Source: Prorocentrum cordatum
Taxonomy: Eukaryota > Sar > Dinophyceae > Prorocentrales > Prorocentraceae
NCBI GenBank assembly: GCA_963575745.1
Contig: CAUYUJ010011536.1
Coordinates: 1 to 64,000 of the forward strand
Length of the DNA stretch: 64,000 bases
Direction of reading: 5' to 3'
Within the stretch, counting starts at the first letter, position 1. Each line of letters opens with the position of its first letter. The notes under the pieces were generated by a model. That model was given only the letters and a program-made list of their open reading frames with translations, was not told the origin of the DNA and ran no database searches. Positions 44,591 to 52,617 of this stretch are shown here, piece by piece. The position numbers and the translations under genes were made by a program.

Positions 44591-46365
44591 ATTTCGGTAC
44601 GGAGCATCGGTCGGTGGTGAATCATTTTATCTGGGCAGATAACGTGTACCTCGTCAGTCGTAGCCGTGAGGAGCTTACTCGTATGGTAAGAGACTTGACA
44701 CTTCCACTTTACAACTTCTCGATGCGATGGAAACCCACATCGCTGAAGTACATGGTGTGCGGAGCTCCTGCTGTCTTGGATGAGGACGGGAATATCCCGC
44801 GTTCGATGGATCTTAAAATACCGATCTTCTCAGATGCATGTGACGGGAGGAATGCAGTGCAGCAGATTGATGAGTTATGTTACCGTCGAGTTGTTTCTAT
44901 GGACGTACTGGGCACGCAGCTGCATAGTGAATATAACTGTTCTGTACATCGTGATGTTTCTTTTCGCCTAGACTGTGCTCGTCGCGCATTTTACTCTCAG
45001 GCAGGGTATTTCAGGTCGCACTGTATTCCTCTCAAGGGTAAGCTGCGGAGATACCAGGACAGAGTCCAGAGCCTGGCTCTGTATGGTATGGAGACCACCA
45101 CTGCAGATTCTTATACTCTCTCGTTTCTCCATTCCTTCGAAGGGAAATGCCTGAAGATGATGATCTCTTCTCGAAAAGGCCCGACGGAGACGGAGCAAGC
45201 TTATCAGCAGAGGAGATATCATGTCGCACGGGAACGTTTCTTGAAGGCTGGGTACTCCTCTCTTGTCCAGCGTTATCTGATATTGCACTGGAATTTCGCA
45301 AAAGATATTGTAAGTTTCGCAAATGGCATGATTGTTGAGAAAGTGATTGACTTGAAGGCGGCGGAGAGGACATGGCGCGATTCCCGTATGGCGAGTTTAT
45401 GTTTTGGACCGTACACTGACCGCACTCGTACACTTATGAGCGAGACGATGAGACACTTTGGCAACTGGTCGGAGGCCTCTTCTTACAAACGTCGCTGTCG
45501 AGGTACGGAGAGTATTGGACAGAGATCATGGCAATATACATTAGCTGAGTTTTTCGGAGATGATTGGTGGATTCATTTCACAGGCTCCCAGCTTGGATTT
45601 ATGCAATACGCCACGCACCTTTGTACTCATAGCATGCTTCAATGTTTCCAGGAGGTGTCGACGTGCGGACCTGTGAGTTCGCCCGCATATTTGGCGCCCT
45701 CCGAGCATGGTGAAATCCAGGTGAGCACGGATGATAGTCCGATGGCTGCTGAGAAACTTGCAAAGCGCATCGCTCTTCATAATATGAAAGCAACCCGTTG
45801 GAACCTGGAGGCCCCTGGAATCCCTCTGGAGGTGGTGGGTGACTCGCTTCTCGTGGTTAGCTGGGCTACGGGACGGTGGCGTGCAGATAATAGATCATAT
45901 GCGGATAGAATATCAAAAATTATCAATACGCTTGATGGGCTTTGTTGCAGCTATAATATACGACCTCCAGCGCCGGGTATGGATCTTATTCGTCATGATT
46001 TTCGGGAGTGGAACACTCGTGCCGACGTTCTAACACACCAGGCCCGAGAGGGCCAGATTTCTAGTTCAGAATGTAGTCCGTATACACATGATTATGAGAC
46101 AGAATTTTACGTTGCTGCTGCTATTCGGGCTGGTTTCGATGGCGGCGTGTCGTCTGAGGGATGTGGGTGCGGTTGCTGGATAGACATAGGCCTCAAACCT
46201 CGGTATTGGGATCGACGGGACCCCGCTCAGCTGATATGGAAGTCAGTTTTTGAGAGGGCTTGGCTTATTTCTCCGACCACAACTGTTACTGATACAGAAC
46301 TCAGTGCTTTGGAGTGCATCGTGACTGCGCTCCCACAGGCAGTTCTATGGTTATCACAGACTTGA
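44491..46365 (+). CDS. R2a partial reverse transcriptase with permuted RNase H
   Basis: 624 codons, homologous throughout to the C-terminal half of the R1 protein but clearly another lineage. The first ~7 residues are host repeat and there is no natural start. Residues 9-60 are the end of the RT palm with WADN (48-51; D50, N51). Thumb-like helices (about 120-270) follow, then a conserved pre-RNase H region RSWQYTLAEFFGDDWW (about 343-358). RNase H motifs occur in permuted order: GDS (D451), EWNTRAD (D512), FDGG (D550), TDTELSALE (E603). All four predicted catalytic acidic residues are present. The frame is intact to TGA at 46363. Function as an enzyme is excluded by the missing RT core, but conservation shows the permuted domain was under selection before truncation. 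Confidence 0.85.
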   Translation: MQQKSSTSFNLIIAAMWGDVIHNWDVQGMGYAVDFGTEHRSVVNHFIWADNVYLVSRSREELTRMVRDLTLPLYNFSMRWKPTSLKYMVCGAPAVLDEDGNIPRSMDLKIPIFSDACDGRNAVQQIDELCYRRVVSMDVLGTQLHSEYNCSVHRDVSFRLDCARRAFYSQAGYFRSHCIPLKGKLRRYQDRVQSLALYGMETTTADSYTLSFLHSFEGKCLKMMISSRKGPTETEQAYQQRRYHVARERFLKAGYSSLVQRYLILHWNFAKDIVSFANGMIVEKVIDLKAAERTWRDSRMASLCFGPYTDRTRTLMSETMRHFGNWSEASSYKRRCRGTESIGQRSWQYTLAEFFGDDWWIHFTGSQLGFMQYATHLCTHSMLQCFQEVSTCGPVSSPAYLAPSEHGEIQVSTDDSPMAAEKLAKRIALHNMKATRWNLEAPGIPLEVVGDSLLVVSWATGRWRADNRSYADRISKIINTLDGLCCSYNIRPPAPGMDLIRHDFREWNTRADVLTHQAREGQISSSECSPYTHDYETEFYVAAAIRAGFDGGVSSEGCGCGCWIDIGLKPRYWDRRDPAQLIWKSVFERAWLISPTTTVTDTELSALECIVTALPQAVLWLSQT

Positions 46366-46547
46366 TAGTTGCAGTTTTTCTTATTTCATTGTTCTTCCTC
46401 ATACTATGATTTACTCAGCTTCGCTGGGACTTCTCTTTTCTCTTGCATGTTTAGTTGACTGCACTTTGATTCATTTCTGTGTGCGTTTGCTCGTTCGCTC
46501 ATATTTGTGATTGATGATTCATCGCAGCTTCGCTGCTCTGGGTTGTC

Positions 46548-47507
46548 TTGACTTTAGGTTCGAATAAGAGCTTTCGCTTCCTGATGACACCTGACCTCAT
46601 GCTTGCTCGTGGCCCTAGGGCCAGTAGGAGCCTCGCAAAGCCGCAAAACTTGTCAGGCGCGGATTTTGTTGCTTCAGATTGGACAGATACGGCGTTGTTT
46701 ACTTCCGAGTTTCTCGCTTGTTTGTCTGCTCGTTTGTCTACGGTCGAAGTGTGTGTTAGTGATCTATATTCCCGTGTTCGCCCTTCGTACGGAGGTAAGT
46801 CTCGCCTGCACGAGCGAGACCAGCAGTATGGGCATGGTGTCAAAGTTTCTCAATCGAAGTCGCGCCGCCTGCGGGCGAAACGTACCAGGTATCGTTTGTG
46901 GTCCACGGCTCGGGGGCCAGATCCGTCGTGCCTTGTTCGCGCGGGCATTTGCGCGCCCAGATTTGGGAGTTCAACAGCTGGGAGTTCTGCAGTTGGGAGT
47001 ACCGCGGTCTGGAGTTCAGCTGATGCTGTGGCATCGAACCCTGGCTGCAAGGACGAGGAGGAGGAGAATGTTCATAGTGAAGCAGTTGCTAAGATGGAGC
47101 AGGAGGAGGTGGCTGAGGAGGATTTTGTTCATGCATTTTCCCTGGCTTATAGCGATAGTAACGAGAGCACTCGCGTGTACCTGGAGAAGGCGCTAAATCT
47201 TCGTATCAGAAAATACAGATTTGTACGGACGACTGCTACGGACGACGTCGTGTCAACGGTGCATGTGCCAGATTTCCTTCCTGAATTTCGAGCTTGCGAT
47301 GAGGACGAACGGGGCTGTTGGATTTGGGATGCGTTCCAAACCTTCAGGGATCACGATTCAATCGGAGCCGTCTTACAGGACCTTCAGCAGGTTATGGACA
47401 GTGCGACCCGGCCGTCTGCTCTTGTGAAAGAGGCGAAATACCTTTATGACAACTTTATGGAGTTATTTGAATTGATGACCAGCGGAGAGCTTGATGGACA
47501 TATTTGA
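46548..47507 (+). CDS. R2b ORF1-like protein (chimeric start)
   Basis: 319 codons. Residues 1-34 are a read-through of the R2a 3' end; real homology to the R3 protein starts at L35 (nt 46650), exactly at the element junction. Residues 35-135 correspond to R3 64-163 (LSGADFVASDWTDTALF, then a basic RRLRAKRTRYRLW stretch that may bind RNA). The CGTQTD region and most of the Ser-rich repeat of R3 are deleted, leaving SSAVGSTAVWSSADAV. The acidic C-terminal half (EEEENVHSEAVAKMEQEE...) has no counterpart in R3 and no family I recognise. A second frame (46603-47196) overlaps but is not favoured. Confidence 0.55.
   Translation: MTLGSNKSFRFLMTPDLMLARGPRASRSLAKPQNLSGADFVASDWTDTALFTSEFLACLSARLSTVEVCVSDLYSRVRPSYGGKSRLHERDQQYGHGVKVSQSKSRRLRAKRTRYRLWSTARGPDPSCLVRAGICAPRFGSSTAGSSAVGSTAVWSSADAVASNPGCKDEEEENVHSEAVAKMEQEEVAEEDFVHAFSLAYSDSNESTRVYLEKALNLRIRKYRFVRTTATDDVVSTVHVPDFLPEFRACDEDERGCWIWDAFQTFRDHDSIGAVLQDLQQVMDSATRPSALVKEAKYLYDNFMELFELMTSGELDGHI
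46605..46631 (+). other. R2a nested 3' stem-loop
   Basis: Outer stem GCTC (46605-46608) with GAGC (46628-46631). Inner stem TGGCC (46610-46614) with GGCCA (46619-46623), loop CTAG. Tail ctcgcaaagccgcaaaac to 46649. Confidence 0.65.
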
Positions 47508-47691
47508 ACTGAATGCACATGCTTCTGTTCGGTTTGTCCCTTCCTCTCCCCCGCTGTTTCTGCCCCTTCTCCACCTTTATCCATCCATGCTGTTGGTTTG
47601 CATGATCATGACGTTGCCAGGTCCGCCTGGCACCCCCTCAGTCAGTAGTATTAGTTTCGCCTCTTCAGTGTTCTCACTGTTGTAGGGTTGT

Positions 47692-47760
47692 CTGTGACAG
47701 ATACTGACTTATCTGCGGCGGAGCGTTTATGTGTTGTGCTCCCACAGGCTTTGATTCGCC
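47692..47760 (+). pseudogene. RNase H C-terminal fragment captured by R2b
   Basis: Reads TDTDLSAAERLCVVLPQAL, matching the R4 RNase H end TDAELSAAERICDVLPQVV (nucleotide match to 56,361-56,415). It is out of context, downstream of the R2b ORF stop, and lacks the FDGG strand. Confidence 0.75.
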
Positions 47761-47771
47761 TGAGACTTGTT

Positions 47772-47800
47772 GGACCTGGCCTCAGTGGCCAAGACGGTCC
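47772..47800 (+). other. R2b nested 3' stem-loop
   Basis: Outer GGACC (47772-47776) with GGTCC (47796-47800). Inner TGGCC (47777-47781) with GGCCA (47787-47791), loop TCAGT. Identical to R4's. Tail cagcaaagacgcaaaaaac. Confidence 0.72.
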
Positions 47801-47818
47801 CAGCAAAGACGCAAAAAA

Positions 47819-48146
47819 CTTGGTTGACGGTTTACCGCCGGTTCCCAGTTCCCGGAGAGCTCTCTGAGAGCTAGAGGGTTTTAGATTGGAAGCCGGAGGG
47901 TGGTGGTTCCTGCCAGCAGCCCATCTCCGCCGGTCCAGGATCCTCGCAGCGGCCTGTAAAACCTCGCAGCGGGTCCGGGGGCGCTTCGCGCACGCGTCCA
48001 CGCGTGCCTGCACGCGTGCAGGCACGCGTGAAAGCGTGCCTGGCAGCGCTTTCGAAGCGCTTCAAGAGGCCTCCAAGAGCTCTCCAGAAAAGATTTCCCG
48101 TTCCGGAGGGTCTCTCCGCTCTCGGGGTTTTGGACCCTACCAAATT
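47819..48146 (+). repeat. Boundary right half and complete family F module
   Basis: Hairpin right half to 47849, then the most complete F module: start 'ttcccggagagctctctg', perfect long palindrome about 47,999-48,030 (ACGCGTGCCTGCA/TGCAGGCACGCGT), end 'ggttttggaccctaccaa'. Confidence 0.78.
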
Positions 48147-48573
48147 CCGGGGCGCTGGAGAGCTAGTTGGCAAGAAAAATCTCGCCGGAGCTCACTTTTG
48201 GTCGTTTGAACATTTTGTTTTCGAAATTCTTCAATTCGTTTGAGCTCTAATATTTTTTCTCATGATATTCGGTCAAATTCCCGCTCGCCGTCTTGATCTC
48301 AGCTCGATCGGGTACCTTTTACTGCCAAAAAGCAGGCAGGCGGGATCGGCCGTTTCGAGTCGTCTCGACATGCGTTGTCGATTTTATGTACTTGACTCGA
48401 GCTATAGAACAGCTACAGTGTTGATACTTACAGACCGATTCAGAATAATAAGGCGCGTTTGTCTGTTGAATCGAGAGCTCTGAACTCGGTCTGCTGCCCG
48501 AGCTGGGTCCGCGAAACTATTCGTACTGTTCGAGTCATCTTGAGAGGTGCTGTCGGTTTCCTGCACTTAACTC
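48147..48573 (+). repeat. Family A module fragment, plus strand
   Basis: A head from 'attccggggcgctgg', leader and about one and a half units. It ends at 'cacttaactcgtctc', where the second inverted block begins. Confidence 0.8.
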
Positions 48574-49162
48574 GTCTCTTAAGATCGGGTCGGCCAACTA
48601 GCTCCACCCTGCGCCCGAATTCCTCTTAGCTCATCTTGGCGAAGAGCTCTACGAGGTGCTAAAAGTGACCAAAAGGTCCGTCGAGATTTTCTTACCAACT
48701 ACCTCTCCAGCGCCCCGGAATTACTCTTAAGCTTCCAGCAACTAAACCGACCCGAAGTCATCACTGGCCGGCGGTGAACCGTCAACCTGGTCACCGCCGG
48801 GAACCTCGCACAGCTCTTTGCATGCGTAAGAGTGCTTATGTAAAGCAGACAGCTCATTGGAGCATTTCTAGAAAAACGTAAAATTTTCATTGTTTGTTGT
48901 CAACTTCGTGTCGGTTGCTCCTAATTTTCTGACAGTGAAACTGGCTCCAGAGAGACGGCGAGCGGCAACGGATGATTGAATTTCGAGAACAAATTTTTTA
49001 ACCGACCAAAAGTCACCAAAGAGTCGGTCGAGATTTTTCTTGCTAACTAGCTCTCCAGCGCCCCAGAATTACTCTTAAGCTTCCAGCAACTAGCTAAGGG
49101 AAACTCTACGAGTTATTAGCAAAACCGACCCAAAGTTACCACTTTGTCTCTTAAGGCCGCGA
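48574..49162 (-). repeat. Inverted heads, family B module and A leader
   Basis: Minus-strand B head (48,575-48,656), A head (48,657-48,742), boundary (48765-48818, GGCGGTGAACC...GGTCACCGCC), B body to about 48,965, then A leader and head to about 49,115. Confidence 0.75.
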
Positions 49163-49424
49163 ACTGGCGCAGGCAATGAACTGTCAATCTGATCACCGCC
49201 GGGAGCCTCGTAGAGCTCCTTAGACGAGTCAGAGTGCTCAGAATCGAAGTAGAGTCAAAGAATAATTATTTTTCGAAAATCTTGATTTTCGATTTTTTCG
49301 ATGTTCACATTCGCTCGGTTCCGGGAAGTCAACTGTTAAATGCATCGGAAAAGCTTAGCTGCTTTCTCAAAATGAATGGTCAAACATCTTTCAAATTTCA
49401 GCAAAACCGACCAAAAGTCATCAC
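49163..49424 (-). repeat. Inverted family B module
   Basis: Degenerate boundary 49163-49218 (GGCGCAGGCAATGAACTG) and minus-strand B body (gaatggtcaaacatctttc). Confidence 0.74.
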
Positions 49425-49976
49425 TGGGCGCCGGCGGTAAACCGTCAACCTTTCTTGCCGCCGGGGGACTCGTAGAGCTTCCTGACCATATATACTGTCA
49501 AAAAATTGCAGAGAACGAAGAGTTTTTCAGCCCGAGAGATTTCAGACCTCTCGATGCAACAGCCGAACGCCCTGATGCTTCTGGATCGCTTGCTGTGCGT
49601 CCCAGTCCGTAGCTATCCTACAGCCCGAGTTCAATACAGAAAAGGGACAACACCTGTCAAGGTGACTTGAGGAATACGAATATTTTTGCGGATCCAGCCC
49701 GAGTAGCAAACCCAGTTGAGACCTCTGGATGCAACAGACGAGCCCCCACAATGATATCGAATCAGTTTCTGTGCGTATCAGCTCTGTAGCTCTCCTACAG
49801 CCCGAGTTACGCGCGATAATCGACAGCACCTCTCAAGATGACTCGAACAATACGAATAGTTTCGCGAACCTAGCTTGAGTAGTAGACCGAGTTCAGACCT
49901 CTGAATGCGACAGGCAGACGCGCCTGAAGTCTCCAAATCGATTCCTCTGATTACCAGCCCTGCAGCCCCCCTAGAG
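49425..49976 (-). repeat. Inverted family A module, truncated
   Basis: Boundary 49425-49482 (rc) and about three units. It breaks at 'cagcccccctagagccc' into plus-strand C sequence. Confidence 0.78.
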
Positions 49977-50101
49977 CCCAATGTGACGACTTGGAATCGG
50001 TTTCTATCTTTCTGGAAAATTTGAAATTCGTTTCCAGAACCGGTATTTTTCCGACTTGGTCTATTCGGAGCTCTACGAGGGTCCCGGCGGTAACCTGGTT
50101 G
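49977..50101 (+). repeat. Family C fragment with boundary left half
   Basis: C fragment, then arm GAGCTCTACGAGG (50068), CCCGGCGGT and AACCTGGTTG (50092-50101), the left target-site copy of R3. Confidence 0.85.
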
Positions 50102-50102
50102 C

Positions 50103-50122
50103 AGCAGAGTTTACCTTCTGCT
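50103..50122 (+). other. R3 5' terminal hairpin
   Basis: AGCAGA (50103-50108) pairs with TCTGCT (50117-50122), eight-base loop, at the very first bases of the element. Confidence 0.6.
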
Positions 50123-50191
50123 CGGCCAGGCCTCACCGCTGGGGTCCCCCTCGTCTCGAGCTGCATTGTGCAGTAAGGAGTCTTTGGTTCC

Positions 50192-50390
50192 TCGTACTGT
50201 ACACGGTGCTTCAGTGTCTGTTTTGCCTGAGTACCGTACACGTTCACTGATTGTCGGAGTGCACATTGACTGTTCATATTGTCGGAGTACCGTGCGCTTT
50301 CATTGAGTGTCGAAGGCTTGTACACATTCTTTGTCGTCGGACCACGCATTGACGGCCCAGATCGTCGGAGTACCGTTTACATTCATTGAG
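50192..50390 (+). repeat. R3 5' GTCGGAGTAC repeats
   Basis: Irregular repeats of 'attgtcggagtaccgt' and 'ttcattgagtgtcg', related to the cleaner array at the 3' side of the ORF. Confidence 0.7.
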
Positions 50391-51638
50391 ATCTACAAGT
50401 ATCGTACTCAACTGTCCATCTTGTTATTGCCTGTGATTTGCCTTCTTCTTGTTGAACGAATCCACGTTTTATATATGGAGTTTGTTTCATCTGAATTGTC
50501 AGGCACGGATTCTGTTGCTTCAGATCGGACAGATACGGCGTTGTTTACTTCCGAGTTTCTCGCTGCTCGTTTGTCTACGCTCGAAGTGTGTGTTAGTGAT
50601 CTATATTGCCGTGTTCGCCCTGTGTACGGAGGTGAGTCCCGCCTGCATGAGCGAGACCAGCTGTATGGGCATGGTGACAAAGTTTCTCAATCGAAAATGC
50701 GCCGCCTGCGGGCGAAACGTACCAGGTATCGTTTGTGGTCCACGGCTCGGGGGCCAGATTCGTCGTGCCTTGTTCGCGCGGGTATTTGCGCGCCCAGATA
50801 TTATCGGAATTTCTGCTCGGACGATTCTGAGGAAGAGGAATGGGTTGAGCACACTTGTGGAACACAGACTGATATGGATGCTGTTGAATTGGCTGGCAAC
50901 TCTTTGTGTTCGCAGTGTTCCGATTGTGGGACTCAGACAGATCCCTGTGTTCACATTGCGTGTGGGACTCAGACTGATCGTTGTGTTCTCTTTGTTGGTG
51001 AGGAGGAGAAGGAGGAGTGTCATCGAGTGCGCGTTGATCGGGGTGATGCTTCTCCCAGAATGAAGAGATATTGTTTCAAACGAGCGGAGGCTATCGAGAG
51101 TTCAAAGTTGCGCACTTCAGAATGGCATGCGACCAACGGGAGTGCGGTGGAGAGTACCGCTGTTTGGAGTTCAGTTGATGCAGTCGGGAGTTCCAGTGCA
51201 GTCGGGAGTTCAACAGTTCGGAGTGCAGTAGGAAGTTCCACAGTTCGGAGTTCCGCTGATGCAGTTGTTGGTGCAGTTGGGAGTTCAACACCTGGGAGTT
51301 CTGCAGTTGGGAGTACCGCGGTTTGGAGTTCAGCTGATGCAGTAGGGAGTTCCATGAATGGGAGTTCTGCAGATCGACCGAGTGAGACACGCTCTGAGTG
51401 TCAAGCTGCCAGGGACTGGGCCCTTGTCGGTGTCGATGTAAGTGCTCTTTGGCGTGAGCTACACCGGCTCCCGAGACAGGAGTTTCAACGTAGGATTGAG
51501 GCTCTTAGTGCATACAGGCTGCAAATGGGAATTGGAAGTTCCGAGGAGGATGATTCGCAACAGGGGGGTCCTCAGAGTTCTACTTCCAGGAGTGCATTGA
51601 CGCGGAGCGGCAAGGAGCATCGGAAACGGCACAGATGA
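50307..51638 (+). CDS. R3 ORF1-like protein with CGTQTD motifs
   Basis: 443 codons, no recognised enzyme domain. Residues 1-60 overlap the upstream repeats and are probably not native; homology to R2b begins at L64, and M57 or a non-native Met may be the start. Residues 64-163 end in a basic stretch RRLRAKRTRYRLW (RNA binding or nuclear localisation, inference). Next comes an acidic DDSEEEEW patch and then three CGTQTD motifs at 184-189, 207-212 and 219-224. They sit in a Cys-rich segment (CSQCSDCGTQTDPC) and match the core TQT ligand of LC8 dynein light chains. Residues about 275-350 are degenerate AVGSS/WSSADAV repeats. The tail is Ser- and Glu-rich with a basic end KEHRKRHR. It stands where ORF1/Gag-like proteins do in LINEs; function is unproven. 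Confidence 0.65.
   Translation: MSKACTHSLSSDHALTAQIVGVPFTFIEIYKYRTQLSILLLPVICLLLVERIHVLYMEFVSSELSGTDSVASDRTDTALFTSEFLAARLSTLEVCVSDLYCRVRPVYGGESRLHERDQLYGHGDKVSQSKMRRLRAKRTRYRLWSTARGPDSSCLVRAGICAPRYYRNFCSDDSEEEEWVEHTCGTQTDMDAVELAGNSLCSQCSDCGTQTDPCVHIACGTQTDRCVLFVGEEEKEECHRVRVDRGDASPRMKRYCFKRAEAIESSKLRTSEWHATNGSAVESTAVWSSVDAVGSSSAVGSSTVRSAVGSSTVRSSADAVVGAVGSSTPGSSAVGSTAVWSSADAVGSSMNGSSADRPSETRSECQAARDWALVGVDVSALWRELHRLPRQEFQRRIEALSAYRLQMGIGSSEEDDSQQGGPQSSTSRSALTRSGKEHRKRHR
51130..51372 (+). repeat. Ser/Val-coding minisatellite in the R3 ORF
   Basis: Repeats of 'gggagttc(c/a)(a/g)cag' and 'gtttggagttcagctgatgc', coding for AVGSS and VWSSADAV. R2b retains only two or three of them. Confidence 0.8.
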
Positions 51639-51644
51639 CATATT

Positions 51645-51812
51645 CATTGATTGTCGGTGCACAGTACACTTTCATTGACTGTCGGAGGATACGTTCGTTG
51701 ACTGTTGGAGTACGCATTCATTGATTGTCGGAGTACACATTCATTGACTGTTGGAGTATGCATTCATTGATTGTTGGAGGTCCATTGACTATTGGAACAT
51801 ACACTCATTGAT
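51645..51812 (+). repeat. R3 3' 23-bp tandem repeat
   Basis: About six units of 'cattcattgattgtcggag' plus 'tac' or 'tat', clean 23-bp period around 51,710-51,780. Same motif as on the 5' side of the ORF. Confidence 0.8.
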
Positions 51813-52012
51813 TTATAATTGATGATTCATTGCATGAGGTCTTGCTTTGATAATTGTTATTTTCATCGCATGAGGTCTTACTTCAACTGCATTGATGCTC
51901 TCTCTCGTTGCTCTTCGCTTCATTTGTAGCGGCGACGCGAGGCGTAGTAGATACTTCAAGAGTATCACGTTTTTCAGGGTACATCCAGCCCACAGGGGAT
52001 GGCTGCACCAAC

Positions 52013-52042
52013 CCGACCGCCCTTGTAGGGCTCCGTGGTCGG
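52013..52042 (+). other. R3 nested 3' stem-loop
   Basis: Outer CCGACC (52013-52018) with GGTCGG (52037-52042). Inner GCCC (52019-52022) with GGGC (52028-52031), loop TTGTA. Tail accgcaaaccgcaaaaaa. Confidence 0.75.
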
Positions 52043-52058
52043 ACCGCAAACCGCAAAA

Positions 52059-52617
52059 AACCTGGTTGACGGTTTACCGCCGGCTCCCAGTTACTATCAA
52101 AACACTTGCTGGAACCGTCGGCCGTTTTGAGTCATCTTGACACGCGTTGACGGTTTTCTGTACTTAACTCGAGATCTAGGCCAGCCACAGAGCTGATACT
52201 TACAGAAACCGATTCATAATCAGAAGGAGCGTTCGTCTGTTTCATCGAGAGGTCTGAACTCGGTCTGCTACTCGAGCTTGAGCCGCGAAACTATTCGTAT
52301 TGTAGGAGTGATCTTGACAGGTACTGTCGGTTTCTCTGAACTGAAGATTAAGAATAGCTACAGAGCTGGTACGCATATAAATCGATTCAGCATCACCCGG
52401 CGCGTTCTTTTCTCGCATCGAGAAGTCTGAACTCGGTCTGGCTTTCGAGCTAGGTGCACGAAACGAAGATACAACATGAAACAAACGTATTTGTCGAGCT
52501 TTTCTCTTCACGCTTGAGAAAGCATGTTCCGTGTGCTCCGAGCAGCGCCGCGCGAGAACAGAGCTCTACGAGGCTCCTGGCGGTTATCTGGTTGACGGTT
52601 TACTGCCGGATCCCAGT
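52059..52617 (+). repeat. Boundary right half, C fragment and A-like units
   Basis: Right target copy and hairpin half to 52090 (CTCCCAGT), C fragment starting 'tactatcaaaacacttgc', about two units, tail and boundary 52561-52617 (GGCGGTTATC...TTTACTGCCGG). Confidence 0.8.

Larger units (their letters stand above)
44386..46649 (+). mobile_element. R2a: non-LTR retroelement, truncated in the RT domain
   Basis: 5'-truncated copy beginning just upstream of the WADN box. It has an RT-thumb-RNase H ORF, a 3' UTR with two CAGCTTCGCTG mini-hairpins (46415 and 46525 area), a nested 3' hairpin and A-rich tail to about 46649. It is directly followed by R2b without the rest of a target hairpin between them. 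Confidence 0.82.
46650..47818 (+). mobile_element. R2b: RT-less retroelement, 5'-truncated, tandem to R2a
   Basis: From 46650 the sequence matches R3 (starting at codon 64 of the R3 ORF), then diverges. Its 3' end (47,693-47,818) matches the R4 RNase H end and R4 3' terminus instead of R3's. It ends in a boundary hairpin loop at ACTTGGTTGACGG. Confidence 0.78.
50102..52058 (+). mobile_element. R3: full-length RT-less site-specific retroelement
   Basis: A 1.96-kb element between two copies of AACCTGGTTG (50092-50101 and 52059-52068). It has a 5' terminal hairpin, an ORF of 443 codons flanked on both sides by GTCGGAGTAC-type short repeats, a nested 3' hairpin and an A-rich tail. It has no RT or endonuclease, so it should depend on an RT supplied in trans (inference). 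It is comparable in concept to half-LINE elements. Confidence 0.82.

Noticed and set aside
46603-47196. 197-aa overlapping frame in R2b and the matching 204-aa frame in R3 (CAACGRNVPGIVCGP segment)
   Set aside because: Both are shorter than the main frame. Only a short segment matches between copies, and it loses homology where the main frame keeps it. A dual-coding role cannot be excluded.
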